Source: TMED23 sp964566055 (lineage in GTDB: Bacteria > Pseudomonadota > Alphaproteobacteria > Rhodospirillales > UBA2165). Taken from it: a DNA stretch of 64,000 nt. The stretch is taken from contig CAZMHI010000007.1 of NCBI GenBank assembly GCA_964566055.1, positions 1 to 64,000 on the forward strand, given 5' to 3'. The notes beneath the pieces were generated by a model that was given only the letters and a program-made list of their open reading frames with translations, did not search any database and was not told the DNA's origin. This document shows positions 16,701 to 25,662 of this stretch, piece by piece. A program made the position numbers and the translations under genes. Numbering within the stretch: the first letter of the stretch is position 1; every line of letters begins with the position of its first letter.

Positions 16701-18588
16701 TTCGGCGATTGGCGTCGGCGATATGTCGGGAGATGTTTTCGGCAACGGTATGCTGCTGTCTAAGCAGACTCAATTGCTGGCCGCTTTTAATCACCTGCAT
16801 ATTTTTATCGACCCCGAACCAAATCCCGCAAAAAGTCATGCCGAGCGTCAGCGTTTGTTTAAATTACCGCGCTCCAGCTGGACGGATTACAACAAGGCGT
16901 TGATTTCAAAAGGCGGCGGCATTTTTGAACGCAGCGCTAAATCGATCAATCTCTCGCCACAGATTAGAGCACGCTTCGGCTTTACCAAAACACAAGTGAC
17001 GCCAAATGAGCTGATTAGGATGCTGCTGACGGCCGAGGTGGAATTGTTATGGTTTGGCGGTATCGGTAGTTATATCAAAGCCTCTTCCGAGTCGCATGGT
17101 GATGCCGGTGACCGGGCCAATGATGCAGTGCGCATAAATGCCAAAGATTTGCGCTGCAAGGTGGTGGGTGAGGGGGCCAATCTTGGCGCCACGCAATTGG
17201 GGCGGATCGAATATGCCCTGAATGGTGGCCGCCTAAATACGGATTCGGTTGATAACTCAGCCGGAGTTGATTGCTCCGATCACGAGGTCAACATTAAGAT
17301 TCTGCTCGATTCCGTGGTCTCGAAAGGCAAGCTCTCGGGCACTCAGCGTAATAATTTGCTGGAAAAAATGACTGATGAGGTGGGGCTGCTGGTATTGCGG
17401 GATAACTATCTGCAGTCTCAGGCAATTTCTTTAATCGAGTCTCAGGATGTTGAGCTGCTAGATTTGCAGGCCCGATTTATCCGCGAGATGGAACGCGCCG
17501 GGCGCCTTGACCGGTCGGTTGAATTCCTGCCGGATGAAGAAACGTTACAGGATCGCGAAAAAGAAAATATTGGTCTGACCCGGCCGGAAATTTCGATTGT
17601 CCTGCCGTATTCAAAGCTTTGGCTCTACGATGTAATCCTGGCATCGGATTTACCGGATGCAAAGGAACTGCAGCGGGATCTGATAGATTATTTTCCGACC
17701 AATCTCAGAAAGACCTACCGCAAGGAAATTTTGCAGCATCGATTGAAGCGGGAAATTATTGCCACCATTGTGACCAACAGCCTGATTAACCGTGTTGGTG
17801 GCACCTTTGTCGCTAATTTAAATGAGAAATCCGGCGCTAGCCCGGTTGAAATTGCCAAAGCCTTTATCACCACGCGTGATGCCTTTGGGTTGGAGGAAGT
17901 TTGGGCCGGTATTGAAGCGCTTGATAATAAGGTATCGGCCGATACACAAATTGTCATGCTGAAGGACGTCAATCAGTTGATTGAGCGCGCCACGCTTTGG
18001 TTCTTAAGAAACTCCCGGCAACCAATTGATATTGGTGATAACATCAAGGAATTCGCTGCTTCGATTAAGACCCTGGCCGGCAAGATTGAAAGTATTTTGC
18101 CGGATTCTGTCACTGATCGTGTGAACTTCCGCGCCAACCGCTATGCTTTGGGCGGCGTGCCGAAGGAATTGTCGAAGCGCGTGGCCTATTTACTGTTATT
18201 GGTCTCGGCGCTCGATATCGTGCGTACCTCGGCGAGCTGCAAGATGAAGCTGGAAAATGTTGCTACGCTTTATTTTGAAGTTGGTGAAGCCCTCGGGCTC
18301 GGCTGGCTGCGCTACAGTGCTGAAAAACTACCGGCTGATAATCATTGGCAGAAACTGGCCTCTGCGGCGGTCATTGAAGAGCTCTACGCCCATCAACGGG
18401 GCATTACGACCAATGTTGTTAACGCCACCAATGGCTCGGTTAAACCGCTGGCGGATTGGCAGAAAGCAAATACCGGTGCGATGGATCAAACCAATCAAAT
18501 GATGAAAGAATTGGAATCTGCCGAACAGGTTGATCTTTCGATGCTCGCCGTGGCCAGTCGTCATCTCGGAACCTTGGCGGGAAGCTGA
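13756..18588 (+). CDS. gdhB: NAD-dependent glutamate dehydrogenase, large (180 kDa) class
   Basis: 1610-residue cytoplasmic enzyme of the Bac_GDH family, interconverting glutamate and 2-oxoglutarate plus ammonium and usually running toward glutamate breakdown. It has the long N-terminal ACT-containing regulatory region and the central catalytic domain (about 800-1150) with RGGLRWSDRPEDFRTE, LMKAQMVKNTVIVPVGSKGG and DVFGNGMLLSK, followed by the helical C-terminal region. Length agrees with the class. A GGGGG site seven bases before the ATG supports the start. In Caulobacter the homologue (GdhZ) links metabolism with cell division, which makes the upstream CtrA-like motif worth noting. The downstream MFS gene begins two bases after the stop. 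Confidence 0.96.
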   Translation: MSATSSRQKTDLINKIIRSTKAVSKKKPSSRQEYFIRQFFSNLPVQDLQNKPIETLAGTANSIWNFAQKRKPGETKIRVYNPSTSANGWDGDHTILEIVSDDMPFLVDSVTANLAQRGITVHLLIHPICRFVRKKDGSLKEILSSETVDKTASVEAVMSFEIMQLSPAARLNELQRKIKTVLTDVRAAVEDWQDMRSQVLNLINEMKLRMTAKNAGELTEAEDFLQWAHDNNFTFLGYREYDFKGTGAKAKVSINPKSGLGVLRDPKRVVLKELRNMEAMPAEVRSFIRRSDPVVVSKADVRSTVHRTVMMDTIAVKKFNKSGKVVGERLIVGLFTSVAYSSSPQSIPFLRRKIDTVIARAGFAPASHDGKALAHILETYPRDELFQIQEDDLLDISMGILHLQERQRVALFTRWDNFGRFISCLVFIPRDRFTTSLRLKIQDLLAESFSGKVSFFNTEFGDAPLARLHIVVGTPGGLNKKVSIRKVESELIEIAQSWSDQLESELVASHGEDIGSQLSSSYGKAFPVNYQENFSAALAIDDISRLEQVAEGDDLNLHFYQPDRAAANEVRFKVFHPAVPLPLSDVIPMLEDMGLKVIDEVPHIVRPENGHDVIMIHDFGMVTRDGSSADVAAARENFHEVFSRVWHGEMESDGFNSLVLGADLSWREIVILRTYAKYLKQAKAPFSQEYMEQALCNNTGITANLVKLFQAHFDPTAQAGHNRRVIQLQEKILNALDKVASADEDRILRRFLNAIESTLRTNFYQYTESGEPKSYLAVKLDSEKIDELPLPRPLREIFVYSPRFEAVHLRGGMVARGGLRWSDRPEDFRTEILGLMKAQMVKNTVIVPVGSKGGFVVKRPPLEGGREAFLEEGIACYKMFMGGLLDITDNYKGAKVVAPKDVVRRDVDDPYLVVAADKGTATFSDIANGVSIDYGFWLGDAYASGGSIGYDHKKMGITARGAWESVKRHFREIGKDIQNEMFSAIGVGDMSGDVFGNGMLLSKQTQLLAAFNHLHIFIDPEPNPAKSHAERQRLFKLPRSSWTDYNKALISKGGGIFERSAKSINLSPQIRARFGFTKTQVTPNELIRMLLTAEVELLWFGGIGSYIKASSESHGDAGDRANDAVRINAKDLRCKVVGEGANLGATQLGRIEYALNGGRLNTDSVDNSAGVDCSDHEVNIKILLDSVVSKGKLSGTQRNNLLEKMTDEVGLLVLRDNYLQSQAISLIESQDVELLDLQARFIREMERAGRLDRSVEFLPDEETLQDREKENIGLTRPEISIVLPYSKLWLYDVILASDLPDAKELQRDLIDYFPTNLRKTYRKEILQHRLKREIIATIVTNSLINRVGGTFVANLNEKSGASPVEIAKAFITTRDAFGLEEVWAGIEALDNKVSADTQIVMLKDVNQLIERATLWFLRNSRQPIDIGDNIKEFAASIKTLAGKIESILPDSVTDRVNFRANRYALGGVPKELSKRVAYLLLLVSALDIVRTSASCKMKLENVATLYFEVGEALGLGWLRYSAEKLPADNHWQKLASAAVIEELYAHQRGITTNVVNATNGSVKPLADWQKANTGAMDQTNQMMKELESAEQVDLSMLAVASRHLGTLAGS

Positions 18589-18589
18589 G

Positions 18590-19867
18590 GTGAGTGCAGA
18601 AAGCCAGAGCGGGCCCGCTGCAAAAAAAGGCCTGATTGCCTGGTGTCTGTATGATTGGGCCAATTCAGCCTTTCCAACCGTGGTCATTACTTTTGTTTTT
18701 GCTGCCTATTTTACCAAAGGCGTGGCTAAGGACGTTGTCACAGGCACGGCGCAATGGGGCTGGGCGATGTCAGTTTCTGCCTTGGCGGTGGCTTTTATCG
18801 CCCCCATATTGGGCTCGATTGCCGACAAGGGCGGGCGCCGCAAACCTTGGCTGCTGGTGTTTACTGCTCTCACTGTTATTGCCAGTGCGTTGCTGTGGCA
18901 GATTGAGCCGAATGTGAACTTTGTTATGCTGGCGCTGGTACTGGCCGGTCTTGGTAATTTCGCCTTTGAAATGGGCATGGTGTTTTATAACGCTATGCTG
19001 CCCGACATCGCGCCGCGAAAAATGATGGGCCGCTGGTCGGGCTGGGGCTGGGGTCTCGGTTACATCGGTGGCTTGACCTGTCTCGCTGTTACCTTGGTGG
19101 GATTTGTGCAGACCGAAACGCCCTGGTTCGGTTTGAGCAAAGACATGGCTGAACATTTGCGGGCAACACCGGTGCTGGTTGCCGTGTGGTTTGCGCTTTT
19201 TGCCATCCCGTTATTTTTGCTTACCCCGGATCAACCTTCCCGCCGCTTGAAACCGATGGCGGCTATTCAAGATGGTATCGGCACGCTTGTGGAAACATTC
19301 AGAAAAATTCGCTCCTACAGTCAGATCGCCCGCTACTTGCTGGCGCGAATGATCTACACCGATGGCATAAATACGCTATTTGCCTTTGGCGGTATATACG
19401 CGGCGGGTACTTTCGGGATGCCGTTTTCAGAGCTGATTATGTTTGGTATCGCCATTAATTTAACCGCTGGTTTGGGTGCGGCGATTTTCGCCTGGCTCGA
19501 TGATAAGATCGGACCGAAGAAAGTGATTCTGATTGCTCTGATCGCGCTGACGGTATTGGGCGGTATTTTGCTGCTCATTCAGGACAAATCCCTGTTCTGG
19601 ATTTTTGGTGTGCCGCTTGGATTATTTGTTGGCCCCGCTCAGTCGGCCAGCCGGTCTTTGATGGCGCATATCGCGCCGGCTGAACTGAGGACGGAAATGT
19701 TTGGGCTGTATGCTTTTTCCGGCAAGGCGACAGCTTTTGCCGGACCGGCTTTACTTGCGCTGGCAACGGATATGTTTCAATCCCAGCGGGCTGGCATGGC
19801 GACTATCCTGATATTTTTCATTGTCGGCGGACTGTTACTGCTGCCGGTTATTGATGCGAGAGATTGA
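18590..19867 (+). CDS. MFS transporter, UMF1/Atg22-like
   Basis: About 425-residue membrane permease with roughly 12 hydrophobic segments. The opening (WCLYDWANSAFPTVVITF) and the loop DKGGRRKP are typical of the UMF1 (vacuole effluxer Atg22-like) branch of the major facilitator superfamily, thought to export amino acids in fungi. The reading frame extends upstream inside the dehydrogenase gene, but the first conserved residues follow a GTG at 18590, two bases after that gene's TGA and behind a GGGAAG stretch, so I use GTG. Tight coupling to glutamate dehydrogenase suggests amino-acid export or exchange (inference). Confidence 0.85.
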   Translation: MSAESQSGPAAKKGLIAWCLYDWANSAFPTVVITFVFAAYFTKGVAKDVVTGTAQWGWAMSVSALAVAFIAPILGSIADKGGRRKPWLLVFTALTVIASALLWQIEPNVNFVMLALVLAGLGNFAFEMGMVFYNAMLPDIAPRKMMGRWSGWGWGLGYIGGLTCLAVTLVGFVQTETPWFGLSKDMAEHLRATPVLVAVWFALFAIPLFLLTPDQPSRRLKPMAAIQDGIGTLVETFRKIRSYSQIARYLLARMIYTDGINTLFAFGGIYAAGTFGMPFSELIMFGIAINLTAGLGAAIFAWLDDKIGPKKVILIALIALTVLGGILLLIQDKSLFWIFGVPLGLFVGPAQSASRSLMAHIAPAELRTEMFGLYAFSGKATAFAGPALLALATDMFQSQRAGMATILIFFIVGGLLLLPVIDARD

Positions 19868-19919
19868 AAGGGTGCGCCAAGGGGTGTAAACACGTCGGAT
19901 ACTTTAGGAGTTTACCCGC

Positions 19920-20540
19920 ATGACCTTTCCCGATACTAAGTTTGACCAAATTGCCACCTATAGCGATGCTTATTTTGAGCACTATGCCAAAGCCGCGGCG
20001 AGTGTGGACCGGGAAAAGTTGGCAGCAGCGGTGGAAATCCTGCAAGGCGCTTACGAGAACAAAAATAATCTCTATGTCTGCGGTAACGGCGGCTCGGCCT
20101 CGATTTCAAATCATCTGGTTTGCGACCATGGCAAATTGATTGCAACCGACACGGATTTGCTGCCTCGCACAGAATCACTGGCCAGCAATATTGAGGTTAT
20201 CACAGCCATTGCCAATGACATTTCCTATGATCAGGTGTTTGTCCATCAGCTTAAAATCGCTGCCGATCCTGGAGATGTGCTGATCACCGTCAGCTCTTCC
20301 GGTGATTCGGAAAACATTGTGCAAGCGGCGACCTGGGCACGGGCAAACGACATGGCGGTTATTTCGATGACGGGTTTTTCGGGCGGCCGCAGTGCCGAGA
20401 TTGCCAGCGTTAATCTCCATGTTGAGGGTGATAATTACGGCGTTATTGAAGATGTGCATCAATCATTGATGCACTTATTGGGGCAATATATGCGACAAGC
20501 CAGAATGGATGAAAACCTCATTAAAGAGCGAAAATTCTAG
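19920..20540 (+). CDS. gmhA: SIS-domain phosphosugar isomerase, GmhA-like
   Basis: 206-residue SIS protein resembling sedoheptulose-7-phosphate isomerase, first step of ADP- or GDP-heptose synthesis. Features: CGNGGSASISNHL (about 56-68, phosphosugar loop), VSSSGDSENI, and a C-terminal helix with EDVHQSLMHLL whose His corresponds to the GmhA catalytic His. It has no CBS domains, unlike the Kdo arabinose-5-phosphate isomerase. A TAGGAG site nine bases upstream supports the ATG. It could feed heptose into LPS or the polysaccharide locus. Alternatively it could supply the missing SIS part for the orphan CBS protein at 33923, which I find less likely. Confidence 0.78.
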   Translation: MTFPDTKFDQIATYSDAYFEHYAKAAASVDREKLAAAVEILQGAYENKNNLYVCGNGGSASISNHLVCDHGKLIATDTDLLPRTESLASNIEVITAIANDISYDQVFVHQLKIAADPGDVLITVSSSGDSENIVQAATWARANDMAVISMTGFSGGRSAEIASVNLHVEGDNYGVIEDVHQSLMHLLGQYMRQARMDENLIKERKF

Positions 20541-20598
20541 TCTATAGATGTAATATTACTACCTAACACCCTTGTTTTTTCCTAGAAAAGGCCATTTT

Positions 20599-20632
20599 AC
20601 ACCTATTAACCCAGAAAATGGGGGTGTTTTTT
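20599..20632 (+). terminator. Probable intrinsic terminator after gmhA-like gene
   Basis: Nested stem ACACC/GGTGT (20599-20603 with 20623-20627) and CCCA/TGGG (20610-20613 with 20619-20622), loop gaaaa, followed by six Ts. A 6-base bulge on the left arm weakens it. It lies between the converging gmhA-like and purH genes. Confidence 0.45.
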
Positions 20633-20744
20633 GCCACTTAATCTCTAAAAAGATGATTTCAAGGCCTATTATTATCAATTTTCAGGTAAATTTTGGCCAT
20701 TTTAGCCAAACTTAGTAATTAAGTCGGGATAGCAATTAAAATCA

Positions 20745-22328
20745 TTAGTGGCGGAAATGACGCATGCCGGTGAAGACCATGGCAAGGTTTTGCTCATCCG
20801 CCGCGGCAATCACTTCGTCATCTCTGATCGAGCCCCCCGGCTGAATAACTGCCGTCACTCCGGCTTCGGCAGCGGCCAATAGACCATCTGCAAAAGGAAA
20901 AAAGGCATCCGAAGCCACGACGGAGCCGATGGCCCTGCTTTCGGTTTCACCGGCCGCAGCCGTGGCATCTTCGGCCTTCCACGTAGCAATGCGCGATGAA
21001 TTAACCCGGCTCATTTGCCCGGCGCCGATGCCCACCGTTACACCGTCCTTAACGTAAATAATAGCGTTCGATTTAACATGCTTGCAGACCGTGAAGGCGA
21101 AATGAAGGTCGGCCATTTCCTGCTCGCTAGGCGCGCGTTTGGTCACCACTTTCAGCTCACCTTCGGTGATGGCGGCATCCCGACCTTGAACCAGGTAGCC
21201 GCCCGCCAAGGTACGCACAGTCAGGTCTGATATGCTCGTGTCCGGTAAGCCGCCGGTTTGCAGCACCCGCAGATTTTTCTTGGCACTCAAAATTTCCTGA
21301 GCTTCTGCCGTGATCTCCGGGGCGATAACCACTTCGGCAAAGAGCTTGGCGATCTCTTCAGCCGTGGCCCCATCCAATGGCTGGTTCAAGGCGATGATGC
21401 CGCCAAAGGCGCTTTCCGGATCACAAGCCAGCGCTTTCAAATAAGCGTCCCGCAGAGATTCTGATGTCGCAACGCCGCAGGGATTGGCGTGTTTGATAAT
21501 CGCGCAAGTGGTCTCACTAAATTCGGAAACCAATTCAAAGGCCGCATCTGTATCGTTGAGATTATTGAAGCTGAGCTCTTTACCCTGCAATTGCTCAGCC
21601 GTGGCAATACCGGGCCGATTGTCGCCATTGGTATAAAAGGCGGCAGCTTGATGAGGGTTTTCGCCATAGCGGAGCTCTTGCTTTAAATCACCGGCAAAAA
21701 CCAGACGCTCAGGGTGGGGTGTCTCTAACTCACCAGCAAACCAACTGCCGATGGCCGCATCATAGGCGCCTGTCCGCCGGTAGGCTTTGGCAGCGAGATT
21801 TTTACGAAACTCTAAAGTCGTGCCACCCTCATTAGCAGCCATCTCTTCGATGAGGCGGCCATAGTCATCAACGTCGACAACAACTGTAACGGCGATGTGG
21901 TTTTTGGCCGCAGACCTGATCATCGCCGGTCCGCCAATATCAATGTTTTCGATGCAGGTCTCATAATCAGCACCGGAGGCGACAGTTTCGGTAAAGGGGT
22001 AGAGATTAACCACAACCAAATCAATCGGCGGGATATCATGCTCCGCCATGGTGTTTTGATCTTCGACGTGACCGCGCCGGCCCAGAAGACCGCCATGCAC
22101 TTTGGGATGCAGGGTTTTAACCCGGCCATCCATCATCTCCGGAAAGCCGGTATGTTCGGAAACTTCTTTGACACTAATCCCGGCTTCAGCAAGCATCTTT
22201 GCCGAGCCGCCCGTGGATAAAATTTCAACCCCATGATCGGCTAGAGATTGCCCTAACTCGACCAATCCGGATTTATCCGAAACGGAAATTAGAGCCCTTT
22301 GAATAGAGCTGGAAATAGGGTCGGACAT
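20745..22328 (-). CDS. purH: Bifunctional AICAR formyltransferase/IMP cyclohydrolase
   Basis: 527-residue enzyme for the last two steps of de novo IMP synthesis. The N-terminal MGS-like cyclohydrolase domain includes STGGSAKML (38-46) and DGRVKTLHPKVHGG (67-80). The C-terminal formyltransferase domain carries the catalytic K279-H280 pair in IKHANPCGVA, and RYGENPHQ. Length is canonical. It is the last clear housekeeping gene before the polysaccharide locus and appears to be transcribed alone. Confidence 0.97.
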   Translation of the reverse strand: MSDPISSSIQRALISVSDKSGLVELGQSLADHGVEILSTGGSAKMLAEAGISVKEVSEHTGFPEMMDGRVKTLHPKVHGGLLGRRGHVEDQNTMAEHDIPPIDLVVVNLYPFTETVASGADYETCIENIDIGGPAMIRSAAKNHIAVTVVVDVDDYGRLIEEMAANEGGTTLEFRKNLAAKAYRRTGAYDAAIGSWFAGELETPHPERLVFAGDLKQELRYGENPHQAAAFYTNGDNRPGIATAEQLQGKELSFNNLNDTDAAFELVSEFSETTCAIIKHANPCGVATSESLRDAYLKALACDPESAFGGIIALNQPLDGATAEEIAKLFAEVVIAPEITAEAQEILSAKKNLRVLQTGGLPDTSISDLTVRTLAGGYLVQGRDAAITEGELKVVTKRAPSEQEMADLHFAFTVCKHVKSNAIIYVKDGVTVGIGAGQMSRVNSSRIATWKAEDATAAAGETESRAIGSVVASDAFFPFADGLLAAAEAGVTAVIQPGGSIRDDEVIAAADEQNLAMVFTGMRHFRH

Positions 22329-22425
22329 TAAGCAGGGCTCCTTAGGATGATCGTCGTCAAGATAATGCCGGATATAGCAAACAGCGAAGCTTTGAGCCAG
22401 TATATTTATTGGTAATTTAGTGGCC

Positions 22426-24321
22426 CTAATCGCTTTGATTGGGATTAAATTCAGGTACGAGTTCTTCGATCACAGAGCGGGCGCTGGCTTGATCATTATT
22501 GGCAATAGCATTGCGCAATATCCCGATCTGATGTTGAACTGCTTCGAGATCATTTACCCGGGGAGCTGCCAGCAAGACGCCGCTGTGGGAGGTTTGATCC
22601 AGCTCCTCACTGCCATGAAAAATTTCTTCAAAAAGTTTTTCACCCGGCCTCAGGCCGTTGAAAGTGATGGCAATGTCTTCATCGGGAACAAAGCCGGCCA
22701 AGCGGATCATCTGCTTGGCAAGATCAAGAATCAGTACCGGCTCACCCATATCAAGAACGTAGATTTTCCCAATTTGCTCCCGGTTATTACTGCCCAGCGC
22801 CGAAGCCGCCAAGACCAGCTCCACCGCCTCACGGATGGTCATAAAATAACGTTTCATTTCGGGATCGGTTACGGTGACAGGTCCACCCTCGGCAATTTGA
22901 TTACGGAAAAGCTCAACCACAGAGCCCGTTGAGCCCAGGACATTACCAAAGCGCACGGTTACAAAACGTGTGTCTGATTCTCCGCCATTATCATTCAATA
23001 AATCCAAAGCCTGACAATAGCTCTCGGCAATTCTTTTGGAGGCGCCCATCACGTTGGTAGGATTGACGGCCTTGTCGGTTGAGATCTGCACGAAAGTAGA
23101 AACGCCCATTGCTTTAGCGGCATTAACGACATTCATTGTACCCAACACATTGGTTGAGAGGCCTTCCAGCACATTAGCTTCAACCATCGGCACATGTTTT
23201 AGGGCCGCTGCGTGAAATACTAGCTCGGGCTGGGCGGCGGCAAATATGCTGGTGATGCGGTGATCATCACGAACATCACCAATGAGTGCCTCGCGTGGTA
23301 AGGTAGGGTGGCGTGCCGATAGTTCCATGTCGATGCTGTAGAGATTAAATTCCGAATTCTCGACCAAAGTGATTGAGGCAGGTTCTAAATCCGAAATTTG
23401 GCGGACAAGTTCACTACCGATACTGCCCCCGGCGCCGGTGATGAGTACGCGCTTGCCGCTGATCAAGGCTTTCATGGCATCACGGTCCAAGGCGGTCTGA
23501 GGACGCCCCAGCAAATCTTCGACATCTATTGGCCTGACATCCACTTCGCTGCCGACACCTTGTTTGAAGTCCGTCAACGCGGGCAGGCGGGCCAGCGTCA
23601 TGCCATGGCTGTCGGCGATATCCAGCAGCGATTTAATTTCCAGCCCATCAATACGCTCTGAGGTGATAACCAGCCGCTGCGGCGGTGGGCCGAGCCGGGA
23701 TAGATCTTTGATGACGTCTGGTATTTGATCAACAGTGCCAAGAATTTCGACACCATGAATATCCCTGCCAACTCTAGCTTCGGTGCCGGAAACAATACCG
23801 GCAACCCGGTAATTAGCGTCACTTCTGGCCAGATCACGGATGAACAACTCGGCGCTGTCACCGGCGCCGACTAATAACACCGGGATGCGCTGGTGAGCAT
23901 TTTGCTCAAGCTTAAACTCAAAGCGGCGATCTTTGAATATGCGGTAGAGAAAGCGCGGACCACCCAATAGCGCCATTAAAACAAACCAATTGATGAAGGG
24001 GAGCGAGCGCGGTAAATCCTCCAGACGTGTGGTCGCAAACATCAATACCAAGAAAATTAAAACCGTAAGACTGGCGGACTTGGTAATATTGAGCAGATCG
24101 TTCAAGGAGGCGTAACGCCACACGCCGCGGTACATTTTCATGGAGCGGAACACGACTGCTGCAACAGCGGCAAAAATTGCTGTCCACAACAATAATTGGT
24201 CCGACCCGTAATATTGAATATCCGTGCCAATGCGCAAAAAAAGAGCAACGCCAAACGAGAGCGCTGCCATGATGACATCATGGATAAAGGCTATATTGGC
24301 GCGGTTATATATCTTGAACAC
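22426..24321 (-). CDS. Membrane-bound UDP-sugar 4,6-dehydratase (WbpM/PglF/CapD type)
   Basis: 631 residues: four N-terminal TM helices (about 8-125), a first Rossmann motif VGAGDSAE (151-158), and a catalytic SDR domain starting TGAGGSIGSE (295-304). The active-site stretch STDKAVNPTNVMGASKR (414-430) has Met at 425 in place of the usual Tyr, as in WbpM and PglF, with K429 retained. The expected reaction is UDP-GlcNAc to the 4-keto-6-deoxy sugar, precursor of QuiNAc, FucNAc or bacillosamine. With the WbpV-like reductase at 25663 and the WbpL-like transferase at 27854 it fits a QuiNAc/FucNAc route. Confidence 0.9.
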   Translation of the reverse strand: MFKIYNRANIAFIHDVIMAALSFGVALFLRIGTDIQYYGSDQLLLWTAIFAAVAAVVFRSMKMYRGVWRYASLNDLLNITKSASLTVLIFLVLMFATTRLEDLPRSLPFINWFVLMALLGGPRFLYRIFKDRRFEFKLEQNAHQRIPVLLVGAGDSAELFIRDLARSDANYRVAGIVSGTEARVGRDIHGVEILGTVDQIPDVIKDLSRLGPPPQRLVITSERIDGLEIKSLLDIADSHGMTLARLPALTDFKQGVGSEVDVRPIDVEDLLGRPQTALDRDAMKALISGKRVLITGAGGSIGSELVRQISDLEPASITLVENSEFNLYSIDMELSARHPTLPREALIGDVRDDHRITSIFAAAQPELVFHAAALKHVPMVEANVLEGLSTNVLGTMNVVNAAKAMGVSTFVQISTDKAVNPTNVMGASKRIAESYCQALDLLNDNGGESDTRFVTVRFGNVLGSTGSVVELFRNQIAEGGPVTVTDPEMKRYFMTIREAVELVLAASALGSNNREQIGKIYVLDMGEPVLILDLAKQMIRLAGFVPDEDIAITFNGLRPGEKLFEEIFHGSEELDQTSHSGVLLAAPRVNDLEAVQHQIGILRNAIANNDQASARSVIEELVPEFNPNQSD

Positions 24322-24443
24322 GATTTTGGTTGTCGACCTAAATTGGTTTTGTCTGCGTTGGACTAATATGGCGAGACCATACCATATTCAAACAGCCAAG
24401 CCACCACTATGACAGTTCGATAGACATGCCGGTACATTTAGCA

Positions 24444-25586
24444 TTATTTTTTGAATTTTTCGGAAACGAGTTTTTCCTCTGATATAAATCGGGCGAATAA
24501 ATGAGCTTTCAACGCACTGCCTCGTTCATTTACGTGAATTCCGTCGATCCAGTATTTTCCGTCTTCCGGCATTTTTTCATGAAAATTAAACACGGGAACA
24601 GAATACTGACTGCCAATTTCCTTAATCACATTTACTGTGTCTGAAAATCCTGCTTTGTAATGAGCTAAATTAGCATATCCGAGGTTTGATGAACTCGCCC
24701 ATGTTGCCAACATTACCCCAATGTTATTTTGTTTAGCTATGGCAACAATACTAGAGATATTCCGTTTGAAATAAACTGGCGGATTTGCTTTTAAAGTTTG
24801 CAGGGGATTTGGGCCTGATTGAAAGGCAGTTTTGGCACCTGTAAAATCACGGTCTGAAGGTGGGCTTGAGATTTTGAGCCGAGAGAAAAATCTAATCACC
24901 ACACTTTGTTCCCAAAATGGAATAGCTGGATTTTCCCAGTGTTTGCGGCTCCCCAAATTGTCTCCGTGATAGGCAGAAGGTGGCACCAATCGGGCATGTG
25001 TATCATTTGTGCCGTGATAGATGATGATTAAATCCGGGTCGAGTTCCAATACTCTAAATTGAAAGTTGATTAAGGATTCCCAAGATGTATATCCAGGAAC
25101 GCCCGCATTAATTACCTCAATATTATGAAAACCAAATTTTTCCTTGAGTTCTTTTTCAAGTAGCGCCGGATAGGTTTTTGAATTTTCAGGAACACCGGAT
25201 GTGTATGTTGTAGAACCGCCGAGTGTAACAATTCGGAAAATGCCTGTTTGTTTTTTTAAGGTTGTTTCTAGGCCGCGATACCCCAATGAATTATGAGAAA
25301 ATTCCTTTCGCCCATTATTGTAATTAAAGTAGTTGGGAGTCGTAGAATAAGACAGATAGGGGTGCGGGGATAAACTCAAACTTGTTTTTGGCCATTCCTG
25401 GGGAAGTTTGAACCTGAGCAATTTATTTTCTGGCGCAATATCGAATAAGATTATGCGTGCAATAAACTCTAGGCCTGCAAACAGTATTGCAGTGTTAAGT
25501 GCGATAATTGCTAAATTGACATAAAAATGTCTGAATTTTTTCACGCCGTATGGTCCCATGGAAAATGAATCGAACAAAATTGACAA
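24444..25586 (-). CDS. Membrane-anchored SGNH/GDSL hydrolase
   Basis: 380 residues with one N-terminal TM helix (about 21-48) and an extracytoplasmic SGNH esterase domain. Block I is VTLGGSTTY (Ser125), block II INAGVPGYTS, block III YHGTND (Asn194), and block V DGIH close to the C terminus. Family members add or remove acyl groups on exopolysaccharides and peptidoglycan; beside a polysaccharide cluster, O-acetyl editing of the glycan in the periplasm is likely (inference). It is A+T-richer than its neighbours. Confidence 0.82.
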   Translation of the reverse strand: MSILFDSFSMGPYGVKKFRHFYVNLAIIALNTAILFAGLEFIARIILFDIAPENKLLRFKLPQEWPKTSLSLSPHPYLSYSTTPNYFNYNNGRKEFSHNSLGYRGLETTLKKQTGIFRIVTLGGSTTYTSGVPENSKTYPALLEKELKEKFGFHNIEVINAGVPGYTSWESLINFQFRVLELDPDLIIIYHGTNDTHARLVPPSAYHGDNLGSRKHWENPAIPFWEQSVVIRFFSRLKISSPPSDRDFTGAKTAFQSGPNPLQTLKANPPVYFKRNISSIVAIAKQNNIGVMLATWASSSNLGYANLAHYKAGFSDTVNVIKEIGSQYSVPVFNFHEKMPEDGKYWIDGIHVNERGSALKAHLFARFISEEKLVSEKFKK

Positions 25587-25662
25587 AAGATTCAGATTGA
25601 AAATTATACTTTAATGAATAGTCATCGCGAATATATAACCCGTTATTTGGCACAGCCCCTAA

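Noticed and set aside
18530..18589. Upstream in-frame ATG for the MFS gene
   Set aside because: It would overlap the end of glutamate dehydrogenase by about 60 bases and adds residues unlike the family; the GTG at 18590 fits better.
19920..20540. SIS protein as the missing KdsD catalytic half
   Set aside because: Its C-terminal His-containing helix and overall pattern are GmhA-like, and it is 13 kb from the CBS gene; kept only as a weak alternative.
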